The notes: generated from the sequence alone by a model not told the origin. DNA of 64,000 bases from Mesostigma viride (GCA_009746045.1 RPFO01000034.1:796961-860960); one strand, 5' to 3'. Counted from the stretch's first letter, positions 37,366-49,681 are shown. Numbers and translations: made by a program.

Positions 37366-37494
37366 GTCGAGCATGCCTCAACCTTAGCCTGAAGAGAACC
37401 AATCAGAATCATGGAATTCTAAACAAGATCTTCGCATCCATCCTAGTCACACAAAACAGAACAACACCACAAACAGCCTGGCAGGATCTATGTA

Positions 37495-38572
37495 CAGTCA
37501 TTCCCGCGTTAAGTTGCGATCGCCCCCTAAAACTTGGCGCCGCAACTTAACGCGGGAACGCAACTTAACGGTAGTGATTAGGCTAGCAGCCCACCACCTC
37601 CTCCTCTGACAGACTTCTATACGGCATTCGACAGCTCTCGTCAAGCCCGATCCAGCTGCAGCGTCAAAGCCGGCCTAAGTCCATTTTCCAGGCCAGATAT
37701 TGTGGACAAACTGAAAGGCGGGCTGCAAAACACGCCGTGGGCAGCCACGCAGTGCCTGCGTTTTATAACACAAATGTGTGTTTAACCCTCTGACTTCGGC
37801 TCTTTTTTTGGCGGGTTACTTAATTGCCAGCCGGCTTCACGTTTGACTGTGACAAAACATGGGAACAGTCGTGAGGGAAGCTTCATTTACTGTCAATGGC
37901 CTGCATGTAAACAATAATAACAGCCGCATGGAGGCCACAGGCAGCGAGACTGCCTGTGGCCTCAACAACCTTGTCTTTGCCCTTCTGCGGTGCATTCGGC
38001 ATGACTATGGTCAAGTTCGGCATGACTATGGTGGTAATTCCAGGTTGGATGGGTGGTGTGGAGGAAGCCGCGTAATCGAACTAACCTAACTCTAAGCTAT
38101 ATCTAGTCTAGAAATGCTTGGAATATGTGCTACATGATCTCCCAACGGAGACATGTTATAATTTAATTTAATTTCATTTAATTTTTAATGGTGGTAATTT
38201 CTGGCAACTGAGATGTCTCAATTACAGATGACCATGCATGGTCGTGGATTCTTATGTACCGCAGCCCGCAGGCTGCAAAACTGGATTTGTAAGGTTGCAT
38301 TCGCGCTTTTCACCTAAGCCAGCAGGCGGGGAAATTTGCGCGCCAGTGGGGCTTGCGTATTTTGCCCCCTAAAATCACGTAGCGGGTCCGGACTTGGCAA
38401 AAAATGGCCTCCTGCGCGGCCAAAAATGGCCTGACACCTACAAATTGAGTCATTACCGCGTTAAGTTGCGATGGCCTCCATGCTTAAGTTGCGGTCGCCC
38501 CCCAAACTTCGGCGCCGCAACTTAACGCGGGAACGCAACCTTAAGAAACGCAACTTAACGCGGGAATGACTG
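37495..38572. mobile_element. Tc1/mariner (pogo-like) non-autonomous DNA transposon
   Basis: Inverted ends starting CAGTCATTCCCGCGTTAAGT are complementary over about 24 bases at 37495 and 38572, flanked by TA on both sides (37493-37494, 38573-38574). Further copies of GCAACTTAACGCGGGAA occur inside each end. The TA duplication and CAGT..-type end fit the Tc1/mariner superfamily; the pogo/Tigger likeness is inferred from the end sequence. It is 1078 bases with no transposase frame, and contains a nested LINE fragment. Confidence 0.85.
38040..38187 (+). mobile_element. Nested RTE-like LINE 3' fragment with internal inversion
   Basis: Flanked by ATGGTGGTAATT at 38028-38039 and 38188-38199. The left half (GGAGGAAGCCGCGTAATCGA onward) matches the LINE in one orientation. 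The right half (GGAATATGTGCTACATGATC to the AATTT tail) matches the neighbouring LINE segment in the opposite orientation. That is the product expected of twin priming. Confidence 0.85.
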
Positions 38573-38574
38573 TA

Positions 38575-41074
38575 TGAGATCCTAGATCTGTAGTAAGCAC
38601 TAAAGTCCCAAAGGAGCATTTAAGACTTGGTAGTACCAACCAACATACCATAACCCCACGTGGATCAGGCCACGACCAATGAGGGCCTCTGACAGTCGGC
38701 TGACAAAGCTCAAGTTCCGAGTACCACCGTCTTAGAAATCTCATAACTTTCTCAATACTGATCCAAAAGTCCTCGAATAAAAGCTAAACGTTCACAATTA
38801 ATTAATTAATTAATTGATTTTTGCAGACCATGTTTGTAACTTTCGTGCTATTGTTTTTTCTCATGAGATTAGCACCGTACTCCGTGGCATGCCCATGCAT
38901 GCGCATGACACGCAAGTACTACGAGCTTCTATACTAACCTGCAAGGCAGTAGCCAATGACCTAAGTTTTCTCAACAGGGCGTCGTCTGCACTCGCAGCAG
39001 CAACACTTGGGGTAATAAATTAAGTGAGACAATAGTAAAACAGCACCTATGTTATGCCTCCAGCAAAAGCTGAGTCTCACAGCCATAAGGCCACAGGTTG
39101 TCATCCTTGAATAGATCACAGGCCACCTTCCTACCTCCCGCATGCTCCGCATCCCATTGCGTCAGCAAAAGCTGAGACATAGTTGTTACCCATCCCTCCA
39201 TGTTCTCAGGGTGGCAGAGACTTAGCGCAAGACAGAAAGACTTCATGCACCAGTCTTTGACACGTCTAACTTAGATACTGCGCCGTGCAGCCTCGAGCTG
39301 GTAAACCCAACAGGGTCACGTACAACGCTAGTTTACCATCACCTGGGTGACTCCATGTGCCTGGCAAACCCACTCGAACAACGAGCGCAGAGCCTATGTG
39401 AGCCCGTCTACAAGTCTGCTGCACTTCTAGTGTTGCAGGTTTGTGTTCCTGCCGATTCGTAAAAGTGGCCAACCTCAGCCTTAGCACCGAAACGTTGTCC
39501 AAGGACACCAGGTCCAGCTGAAAGCGCAGGCCCATGGTGCATGCTTCCTACCGCAACCGTTGCCAGCCCTGTAACACTCTGGTCTCCCTGTCTTGTGAAG
39601 CCTTCAACTGCCGCAACCCTCCACCGACAGTGGCCGGCCAGCCAGCATGATCCTGTTCCTGAGTGCCAGCGCATGATACCTTGCAGGAAAGCCCAGTGTC
39701 CAGGCCAATCAATGCGAAGGCCGAGACTTAGTGTGCCAGCAGCCATATTGCTGGCAGCAGTGTCGGTAATGCACACGCCTTCCCTTTGGGCAGACTCATC
39801 GTCTCGGCCTCGGTGCTGCCAGCGAGGTGCCTGCTGCCATACTTTGCACACAGGTGTTTGTGTCGGCTCGTGTCGTCAGGGCTATGATGCTTAGTTGCCA
39901 CCACCTGCCTCGGTACTACGGCTTCGCGAGGCAGCCCCTTGTAAAGGCGGTAGCATTAGGAAAAAGTTGTATCGGGGGTGGCAGGCAGCGGTTCGATGCA
40001 GGCAGCCGGGTGACAAAGCCATTGTCGGCCGGCGCACAAGAATTGCCCCCATCCACTTGGCCCATGCTGCAGCCGTTGATCTCCACGGCCTAAACGGAAC
40101 GGCCTCCCACCAAAGCAGCGTGCGCTACCCACGGCCCCAGTGACCCCGATCCATGCAGCGCTCTAATGAGCCCTCCTTGTCTCCCTTACTGCAGCGCTCA
40201 TGGCAACCCAACAGGACCCCTCACCCGCATGAGGACAATGGTCGGTCTCTCTCATGGCCATGCAGCGATCAGCACAAGGGCCGACTGTTTTCGATCATGC
40301 GAGGGCACGATGCCGCGGGGCATGCCCGAGCGACAGTCGCTGTCCTCCGCTGTGATGGTCATCCGATACCTCCCTCCTCCCAAATAACCGACACCTCCCT
40401 TCTCCCACGCCTCGTGAGGCATCCACGTCAACCCCGGGGATCTCCCGAGTGCCACCTTGACTCCACCAAACGCCAGACTCCTGGACCAAACGCCAGTGGG
40501 GGGGGCAGGGAGGCAGGGAGTGATGGCCATGCGCCGTTGCCCCCCATTATGCTGTCCGAATCTGGTGGGCCCAGGCCCCATGGCTGTGCCCAGGCAGTGA
40601 CCACGGGCCACGGCTGGGCAACGCCAGTTGCATGCATTGCTGCACCCGTTGGACCATTCTCCGCACTTCTTATGCCGCCGCCATCACCACGAGCCTTGCC
40701 GGGAGACGTGACAGGGATGCCCCCCCTCTGCCCTGCACGATGATGCGTGATGACGTTGGAGGGGTCGTGTACTTGCAGCCGTGACATCCTTGCAGGCCGT
40801 CAGCACGGTTTGACACACAGCGCGCACAGTGAGATGTGCAGGGACAGGCAAGGCCGCCTATCCGCAAGTACTTGCATGCATGCATGTAGGGACATCACCT
40901 CATGGGCCCGACAGAGGCACTTGTGGAAGGGCTCCCCACGCAAGGCGGACGATGCATGGTCACCCAATCGGTAGCATGCGCCAAGACATGCCATCGCCCA
41001 GGAATGAACCAAGACATGCCGTTGCCATGCACGCAAGCACTTTAAACGTTGGTCAGTTTAGCTACCCCAATGCC
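38575..41074. other. 2.5 kb without a recognised gene
   Basis: 38575-39030 is AT-rich and includes an (AATT)n run at about 38799. From 39050 to 41000 the sequence is GC-richer with overlapping open frames on both strands, for example 39246-39052 (-, 64 codons), 39851-39408 (-, 147 codons) and 40153-40743 (+, 196 codons). None shows a recognisable motif or clear codon periodicity by eye. This may hold an unrecognised gene or the kinase 3' UTR. Confidence 0.35.
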
Positions 41075-44000
41075 CTACGGCGTGTCACGGGTGTCCCCAT
41101 GACCATGACCATGACCGTGACCATATGCCCCATGATGCTGCTGCTGCCCCCCCGCACCCGCACCGCTGGCCCCTCCTGGGGCCGACCCTGCTGGTGGTGG
41201 TGGCGGCGCGGGGGGACTCGTGGCGGTCGCGCCGGCGAGGAAGGGGTGCTGCAGCGCCTCGTGGGCGGTGAGCCGCTCGACTGGGTCGTAGCGCAGCAGG
41301 CCCGCGATCAGGTCATGGCAGCTGCGCAGCTCGGAGGGGGTTGTGCAGTCGGCGTTGAGCAGCTCCTGGAGGCAGCGGGGGATGGTAGATATGTGGACAC
41401 GCAACAGGGGGGGGGGGTAGATATACAGAGATAGCACATGGTCGTTGGGTACATGGTCGAGAAGCTCGCGGTAGATGAGCAAACAGGATGAATATGATGT
41501 GATGGATCTGAGACAGATACAGAAGGCATCGGCCAGGGACATGAACGATGCAATGAGAACACAGACCGGCTAGCTGTAGATTGCTTGGGAGCAGCTTAGG
41601 AAAGATACTGCAATAAGAAGCACCAAATATACGAGGGCTTAGTTGAATCACAAGATTACCTATCCAAGGAGATTAGATCAATAGTAAGGTTACTATTAAT
41701 TCCTGTTGATAGTAAGGCTACTACAAAATGTATACTAGCGGCATACTCGCCAGTGAGACAAGAGAAAAGGATATGGCAGAATGAAACAACCCAGAGAGGG
41801 GCACAGGGGAATGTGACCCCTTAAACAAGGGCTGGCCCTCCCAAAACCCTCAACAACGGCTAGGCGAGGCAGGTGGTACCCAGGGAGCGATGGACCATGT
41901 GCAGACCTTGTTCACTGTACACATACCCACAGTGCAATGCACCATGCGCAGACAACGTGCCATGGCCGGAACCCTACCCACAGCATGCATGCCGCGCTCG
42001 CAACCGTAGCCTGGATGCCGTGCATAATGCATCATCCACAGATAACGCGTGCTGTGCTTGCATACGTGCCCACAGCGTGAATCGATGTTCACGTGCCGCA
42101 TAGCCATGTCATGTGCAGTGCCGTGACAGCGTGCCGTGCTGGCGCACTTACCCACAGCGTGCCCAGCTTGCGAACCGCGTGGATGCTGTCGCGCGACGAG
42201 GCGCCTTCGGGCCAGTCTAGCTCCCACCGCGCCTTGTGGCTGCCCGCCTTGTGGCGGAAGTACTTGGGCTGGATGTGCCGGCTGCAAGAAGGAGAACCAG
42301 GTCACAAGTAGGGGAATGGGCCGAAGGATGATGTTAGACTAGGGAACCGGAGATTAGGGGAGACGAGCGGCGATAGTGGGGAGCATACGGGTAGACCCGC
42401 GTATGGGGCGATAGTGGGGAGCATACGGGTAGACCCGCGTATGGGGCGATAGTGGGAAGCATACGGGTAGACCCGCGTATGGGGCGATAGTGGGGAGCAT
42501 ACGGGTAGACCCGCGTATGCGGCGATAGTAGGAAGCATACGGGTAGACCCGCGTATGGGGCGATAGTGGGGAGCATACGGGTAGACCCGCGTATGCGGCG
42601 ATAGTGGGAAGCATACGGGTAGACCCGCGTATGGGGCGATAGTGGGGAGCATACGGGTAGACCCGCGTATGGGGCGATAGTGGGGAGCATACGGGTAGAC
42701 CCGCGTATGGGGCGATAGTGGGGAGCATACGGGTAGACCCGCGTATGGGGCGATAGTGGGGAGCCTACGGGTAGACCCGCGTATGGGGCGATAGTGGGGA
42801 GCATACGGGTAGACCCGCGTATGGGGCGATAGTGGGGAGCATACGGGTAGACCCGCGTATGGGGCGATAGTGGGGAGCATACGGGTAGACCCGCGTATGG
42901 GGCGATAGTGGGGAGCATATGGGGCGTGTATGGAAAGCCCAGCGAGGAACACGTCAACACATTCATGAGTGCGTCGGATGGAAGGGTGTACCAAAGACAG
43001 AGTGGGAATCACATGGCGCACTGTGATTCGCGAGCATGGCACACATGCTTGCGAACGTGAAAGCGAGCGAGCGCATCAGGGTTTCGAGCAAGGTACCCGT
43101 CCTTTGTCGACGAAAGCTGCCATGCTACGACAACTACAGGGAAAGCGGCCGCTATCAATAACATTGTGGTGGACCCTGCCGGAGCAGATAGAACATGCCG
43201 AGCATATCCGCACAGTTGAAACAGTATTAGGACTACTATGGAAAGACAAGGCCAGGACTCTTTTCCACCAAGGCATCACAGGAAACCGGCGGTGAGTTGG
43301 GTCCAAACTTTCACAAAAGGGGAGGTGACTTGCAAAGCCGTAGGTGGAAGGAGCGATTGCAGGAAGGCAGCTGCACGAGGAGCGATCGAGTGATACAATT
43401 CGAGCGTAGGACCTCTGGCAGAGCGAAAAAAACAAGAGAGACGAGAGGGGCAGTCGGGACAGAGATGAGACTTTCCTGCAGCATGCGTGGCCAGAGGTCA
43501 TGATCCCTCCCATCACGGATCGTCAACAGCAACAGTCAAAGCACCAAACCAGCATCGGCGAGAGTTACGGAGGAGAGAGAAGGTGCGTGTGTATGTGGCG
43601 GGGAGGGGGGATGAATGCCAGAAAGTCAGGGAGGGGTGTGACAGAGGGCAGCAAAAGCCACGTACTCGGCCTTCTCGATCATGTGCTGCGGGATGGGCCC
43701 CAGTATCCGCTCCATCATTGCCAGGTGCTCCAGGTTCTGGTGCGTCTGGAAGAGCGCCGAGCCCTGCACCCAGGCAAGGGATGGGTGTGGCGGGGATCCG
43801 CCATATCAAGGAAACATGGTCAGGAACCGCGCGTCAAGGATGGTGGTCCTACAGGTTCGCAAGGCAACTCCCTGGGTTGGGTTGTGAACATGTGGTCAGG
43901 GTTCAGACGTGAAGGAAGGCTATGAAGAATCAGATAGCGGGAATCAGGAACATGATCAAATAGGTGGGCTCAGGGCCAGCATGGTATATATAAATCATGG

Positions 44001-47000
44001 CTCAGATGTATATTCGCAGGTGTGACAAGTGGGTTCAAAGGAAAGCAACCCCTGAAAGCCATGGGAGCATCCTTGAAACATCCTTCCGGCGTCAAGACTG
44101 TGCTGGATAATGCTTTGTTATTCAAAAGGACGTTTGCATCTAGATCCTTGCTTCCCAGGTGCACTGGCTGTCTGCTATACCCCAGCCTCACCGTCTGGTG
44201 CCATGCATCACGTTACTGCAACATGAACACATGGCCAGCATTGTCCCGGACGTTGCTATCATGGTCTGGACTGATTCAACGCGAAAAAAGGCATTCTAAG
44301 TCATGCCTCCCCTGGCATGTCCGTTCCAGGCCATGTGGGTGATTGGCCGCGTGGGTAGGACTGATGCAGTTGCCAGACAAGCATGTCAGGTCTCTGTTCC
44401 TGTGTCCTAGTAAACCCGGCGACCAAGATGGGAGGAAGGGAAGACACGAGAGTTAGGTGTGCAACTGGGAAACCATCGACAGCATCTTCATGCGGTGGGT
44501 GATGCTGAGACTAGCACGCGGGGTGTCTCTGGGCTGAGACTAGCACGCGGCGTGTCTCTGGGCGGATCGCGCAATCACCCACCGTGATGAACTCCACGAG
44601 GATGCAGCCCACACTCCAGAGGTCGCACGGGTACGACCAGCCCAGGCCTGAGAATGTGAGCGGCAACGTGTTTGTGTGTGTGGGGGGAGGGTGATAAAAG
44701 TGGATAGATAGCAGTTGGTTAGAAACTGAGAGGCTGAAGAAGTTTAGCGTTTGGTTAGAAACTGAGAGGCTGAAGAAGCTTAGCAGTTGGTTAGAAACTG
44801 AGAGGCTGAAGAGGTGTAGCAGTTGGTTAGAAACTGAGAGGCTGAAGAAGTTTAGCGGTTGGTTAGAAACTGAGAGGCTGAAGAGGTGTAGCGGTTGGTT
44901 AGAAACTGAGAGGCTGAAGAAGTTTAGCGGTTGGTTAAAAACTGAGAGGCTGAAGAAGTGTAGCAGTTGGTTAGAAACTGAGAGGCTGAAGAAGTTTAGC
45001 AGTTGGTTAGAAACTGAGAGGCTGAAGAAGTTTAGCGGTTGGTTAGAAACTGAGAGGCTGAAGAAGTGTAGCAGTTGGTTAGAAACTGAGAGGCTGAAAA
45101 AGTTTAGCGGTTGGTTAGAAACTGAGAGGCTGAAGAAGTTTAGCGGTTGGTTAGAAACTGAGAGGCTGAAGAAGTGTAGCAGTTGGTTAGAAACTGAGAG
45201 GCTGAAGAAGTTTAGCGGTTGGTTAGAAACTGAGAGGCTGAAGAAGTTTAGCGGTTGGTTAAAAACTGAGAGGCTGAAGAAGTTTAGCAGTTGGTTAGAA
45301 ACTGAGAGGCTGAAGAAGTTTAGCGGTTGGTTAGAAACTGAGAGGCTGAAGAAGCTTAGCAGTTGGTTAGAAACTGAGAGGCTGAAGAAGTTTAGCAGTT
45401 GGTTAGAAACTGAGAGGCTGAAGAAGTGTAGCAGTTGGTTAGAAACTGAGAGGCTGAAGAAGTGTAGCAGTTGGTTAGAAACTGAGAGGCTGAAGAAGTT
45501 TGGCAGTTGGTTAGAAACTGAGAGGCTGAAGAAGTTTAGCAGTTGGTTAGAAACTGAGAGGCTGAAGAAGTGTAGCAGTTGGTTAGAAACTGAGAGGCTG
45601 AAGAAGTTTAGCAGTTGGTTAGAAACTGAGAGGCTGAAGAAGTGTAGAAGTTGGTTAGAAACTGAGAGGCTGAAGAAGTGTAGCGGTTGGTTAGAAACTG
45701 AGAGGCTGAAGAAGTTTAGCGGTTGGTTAGAAACTGAGAGGCTGAAGAAGTTTAGCGGTTGGTTAGAAACTGAGAGGCTGAAGAAGTTTAGCAGTTGGTT
45801 AGAAACTGAGAGGCTGAAGAAGTTTAGCAGTTGGTTAGAAACTGAGAGGCTGAAGAAGTTAAGCAGTTGGTTAGAAACTGAGAGGCTGAAGAAGTTTAGC
45901 GGTTGGTTAGAAACTGAGAGGCTGAAGAAGTTTAGCGGTTGGTTAGAAACTGAGAGGCCGAAGAAGGTTTCTGAATCTTTACCAATCAAGAATGAGCTTC
46001 ATCAGCCATGAGCAGGGTTTCCTTTAAGGTTTTTGCAATCGGCCACGTGTGGCGTTTAAACTTCCGGAACAACTGTTGACTCAGCCACCGTGTGGCTTTT
46101 AGCCAATAAAACTTGGGCCCGACACGGCCACGTGTGGTGGTACACCCAAGGGGCTTTCGTATAACCCTTCTTGGTGCAACGAAGTGATTCCCCTGCGCAG
46201 AAACTTCAAGTAGAATGGCGCGGCGCTTCAGGCCATTATTAAAGCAAGTAAGCGTAACGCGGCCCCTGCTCAGTGCCCACAGCTGACTGCAGAGTGGCCT
46301 TCAGCGCCACCTGCGTACTTAGTACTTACTAAGGCGGTTTGTGGCGGAAGTCAGTCAGCCAGTTTACTCAATATTCCCATGCCGGTTTTCCAACAGAGTT
46401 ACATCTAGTGGCGGAAGGGTGGCAGAGGAGTGTTCTGAGACATCCAATCGTGGCGTCAGCTGTAGAAGGGTTGACTATCTGTGGCGAACGGAAACGTGAG
46501 AGTAGAACAGCACCGCCACATCGTAGCATACGGACCCCCTTGCCAAAGGGTGTGGCACCGCCACAAATGACCAAATTTGGTGCTACACCGCCACATTTGG
46601 CGGCAAAATGCCACTAACAAAAACCCTGGCCATGAGCAGGCAGAAGTATACAGCGCATGATTGACCAACTTCCCTTGGCAATACAAAGTTACCCCCCTCT
46701 CTCTGAACACACAATATCTGATGGTCACACGGCTCTGCATGGTTCCTTGAAAAAGCGCAGAAAACCAAGTCATGAGTCGCACGCCTGGTCCAACCGATGC
46801 GTAGTGCACGTTTGCAGCGCAGACTCAAGCGGACTGCCACAAGTGCACACAGGCGCAGGCACACACACATGCACAGACATGCAGTTGCACGCACCTAACC
46901 CGCTCACACGCATGTGCACGTACACGCGCGAGAGCACCAGCACCCCGCCCCCACCCCCCCCGCATGGACAGAGGCATAACCACAGACACGCTCTCTGCCC

Positions 47001-49681
47001 CCCCGGAAATGTGTTCACCATGCAGAAACATGGTTTCTTCCAGCCCTCACCCAAGGAAAACCTGCCAGCGCCCGCTCCGCATCTACCAGTGCCTACTCAC
47101 CCAGGATGACCTCGGGCGCGCGGTAGTGCCGCGTGGACACCACCGTTGCGTGGTACTGGTCCTCAAACGTCGCGCTGCCAAAGTCGATCAGTTTGATGCG
47201 CGTGTGCTTGGGCTCACGCACCAGCTTCTTGCTCCCCTGCACGCCCAACTCGCAGGGGGTGGGGTGGGGGGGGGGACACAACGGATGCCATTAAAAACGT
47301 TCAGTCGTATATACTACTGTAGCAGTAAGTAGTAGTACATATTCGGTGCAATGGTACTATTCGCTTGGTGCTATTCGGTACTACAGTACAGCATTAGTGG
47401 CGACTGGGATGCGCACAGCTAACCACTGCCCTGCACACCCGACTCACAAAGGGGTGACTTTGATAGGCGACCATGCATGAAACCATGAAGTAGCATTGTG
47501 ATATAAGTGGCAACATTCATAGCAGTGGCGCCGAATGCACCAGCTTCGTGCTGCCTTGCACGCATGACTGGCAGGATGGGGGGGGGAGGGGAGTGTGACG
47601 GATGGCCCCCCAACAGTGTATTGTGTTATATGCAGCAGGCGGCACAGACGAGCTTTTCGTTGCCCTGCACGTGCGGGTTGCGTGGGAAATGGTGGCAGAC
47701 TTGGAAAAGACAGATGCCAGTGGAAAGAGCACCAACACCCCCACCCACCTGCACTAATATTGTGAAGCTGTAAAACTAATGTGAGGCACTACGCGAGGCG
47801 TGACAACCATGCTGGACGTGGCCTGCCGAAGTGCCCGCATTGCATTAACAGTGTGTTACTAGTTGTCTGTGTGTACAGATGCTACGCGGAACCAAAGCGC
47901 GGGAGCCGTGTGGCCACTTGAGCTTGCTATATGATAAAACTAAATCCACAATTACTCTAATTACAGGTGTCCCGGCACGTACTGGTAGCGGGACTTTGAC
48001 GTATTCCGAGGAGACGAGCAGCACGTTCTCCGGCTTGAGGTCGGTGTGGACCAGCTTGAGCCCGTGCATGTCTGCGCGGGGGTGCAGTATTATCGCAGCC
48101 GCAGTAGGGGGGTAGGGGTGGGGGGCAGGGGGGAGGGGGGGATAGGGAGGTAGGGGGGTAGGTTCAACAGGGTGTTCGTGGTTTTCGTGCCGCAGTAAGA
48201 GGCGAGATACAAGCACGGTATGGGAGTATCAATTAATTCAATCCGCCAGACCATCAGGCAGTTGACTGGACAGGACATGAGCCGGCAGCTCCTATTGTGT
48301 GAACGCATGGAAGAAATGCTGATGGTGGGCAAACAGCCAAGGTGTGAGTTTGAAACCAGTTTCTCTGGCATAACAATGGTGCCAAACAAGAGCAGCCATG
48401 CGGCCATGGCTAGCACTCCTGCTGCTCTTGCAAACCAAGCACAAGCCAGTCACAGGTCACCGTTAAGTACGTACGATTGGGATGTGACCGCTCTGTAATG
48501 CTACGCACCTGGCTACGCTTGTCGGTAAAATGCTGGCCGCATTTCTGGCCATATGGCTTCTGGCACAGGCCCGAAGGCAGCAGCGACCCAGAAAAAACAA
48601 AAATAACGCTGTGAGGATTATATTGCTTGTCCAAAGAAGGCATTGTGCACGTGGTCATGAGGGTAAGGGTCGTGCTTACATGCCACAGATTTGAGTATCT
48701 GCGCCGCAAAGTCGCGCACGATGTTAAGGCTGAAGGGGCAGTAGTGGTTCTTGCGCATGAAGTCAAACAGGCTCAGGCCCAGCCGCTCAAATGCCTGGAG
48801 CGTGAAGCCAGCGCCATCGTGTGGCAGACGCCACGATGTGCAGGGCACGGAGAGCGAGCATGCGTGGGGGGGAATAGTGAGTGTTTCGCACATCCGGCCA
48901 GCCACCCAGCCAGCCCCGAGGAAATACAAACAAAATTCACGAGGAAAGGTAGATGCGAAGATAGGTCAGCACTTGAGACCAATAAACACGCTCGGCAGGC
49001 AGCCATCCTGCTGTAATCCTCGTCGATAACCTACGATATTCCCACGATAACCCACAGGCCATGATATAGATCGGCAAAGTACTCGCTGCTTGCATACGCG
49101 AGGGCAAGGTATGCCTAGCCTCACAGAGCACTACACCTGGTCATATTGCCAACACAAACGCATATCGACACCAAAAGTGACTGTACACGCCGAGCCCTGC
49201 AATCCACGACAGAAGGAACCAGGCATATGCATCCCCCGACACCCAAGCAAGGAATGCTATTTCACTCGCACTGCTTTGCAACACCAGATCGCGGTTAGTC
49301 TGCATGGCTGCAACCAGCTCCGCACCAGGCAAAACGTGCCCCCGAAAGTAAAACCAGAAACACTAATCTGACTACATCACTGCTGTGAAACACCAGCTCC
49401 TATGCGTGGCACACCAGCTCCTACAAATGGCTGTGACCAGCCACGCACCAGGCATATGTGCCCCCGGAAGTCGAAGCAGTCCTTGAAGAGCACGCATCCC
49501 ATCTGGCCGTTCGGGTCGTGCTTGGCCAGCACGAGCAGCACGTCCTGCTCGATCATGGCCGCCTCGCGGTACTTGCTGGCGTTGCGGATCACCTTGATCG
49601 CCAGGTACTCCCTTGCCTCGCGGTCCCAGCACTCGAGCACCTGGCCAAACGTGCCCTCGCCCAGCTTGGACAGGATCTTGT
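41075..49681 (-). CDS. AFC: LAMMER (CLK/AFC-type) dual-specificity protein kinase, N-terminus missing
   Basis: Nuclear kinases of this family phosphorylate SR splicing factors. Eight exons: 49681-49449, 48794-48680, 48071-47983, 47236-47101, 44647-44583, 43763-43666, 42281-42152, 41365-41075. All have GT-AG introns and matching phases, giving about 385 residues. They cover the glycine loop [12 protein letters not shown], the catalytic [26 protein letters not shown], and the family signature [11 protein letters not shown] in exon 6. [12 protein letters not shown] is near the end of the domain. The C-terminal tail is Pro/Gly-rich with a Gly-His repeat. The first exon starts with AC, so a further upstream exon must supply the N-terminus; it was not found by 52.5 kb. 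Introns are packed with minisatellites. The plant AFC2 form is the closest in style. Confidence 0.94.
42369..42918. repeat. 38-base minisatellite in a kinase intron
   Basis: About 14 copies of a unit containing GGCGATAGTGGGGAGCATAC and GGGTAGACCCGCGTAT. The second half is a near palindrome. Since 38 is not a multiple of three, the same peptide series appears in all three minus frames. It lies between kinase exons 7 and 6. Confidence 0.96.
44461..44582. repeat. Short duplications next to kinase exon 5 donor
   Basis: GCTGAGACTAGCACGCGGCG and its follow-on GTGTCTCTGG occur twice in tandem, with CGGTGGGTGAT at about 44493 inverted relative to ATCACCCACCG at the donor (44573-44583). Confidence 0.75.
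44710..45966. repeat. 36-base minisatellite, about 35 copies, in a kinase intron
   Basis: Unit AGC(A/G)GTTGGTTAGAAACTG followed by AGAGGCTGAAGAAG(T/G)TT. Copies differ mainly at two positions. The unit equals 12 codons, so one minus-strand frame is open through the whole array and continues in frame into kinase exon 5. Confidence 0.97.
47400..47690 (-). repeat. Diverged copies of kinase exon 4 acceptor region
   Basis: The exon 4 start reads, on the plus strand, CACCAGCTTCTTGCTCCCCT then GCACGCCCAACTCGCAGG. Similar sequence recurs at about 47536-47580 (CACCAGCTTCGTGCTGCCTT then GCACGCATGACTGGCAGG), 47645-47685 (GACGAGCTTTTCGTTGCCCT then GCACGTGCGGGTTGCG) and about 47423-47450 (CACTGCCCTGCACACCCGAC). 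All lie in the intron upstream of the real acceptor. Confidence 0.7.
49215..49357 (-). repeat. Diverged copies of the kinase donor at 49449
   Basis: The true junction (plus strand) reads GGCTGTGACCAGCCACGCAC then CAGGCATATGTGCCCCCGGAAG. Copies are at 49307-49352 (GGCTGCAACCAGCTCCGCAC then CAGGCAAAACGTGCCCCCGAAAG) and 49218-49250 (AACCAGGCATATGCATCCCC). They lie in the intron just after the donor. Confidence 0.75.

Noticed and set aside
42302-43042. 246-codon ORF and two others in overlapping frames
   Set aside because: The same 38-base repeat read in three frames.
44700-45970. Possible CRISPR-like array
   Set aside because: Units are contiguous with no unique spacers, and the surroundings are eukaryotic intron.
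44511-45989. 492-codon minus-strand ORF of repeating SLSVSNQ
   Set aside because: It is the 36-base intronic minisatellite plus kinase exon 5; exon 5 alone is supported by splice sites and the kinase family alignment.
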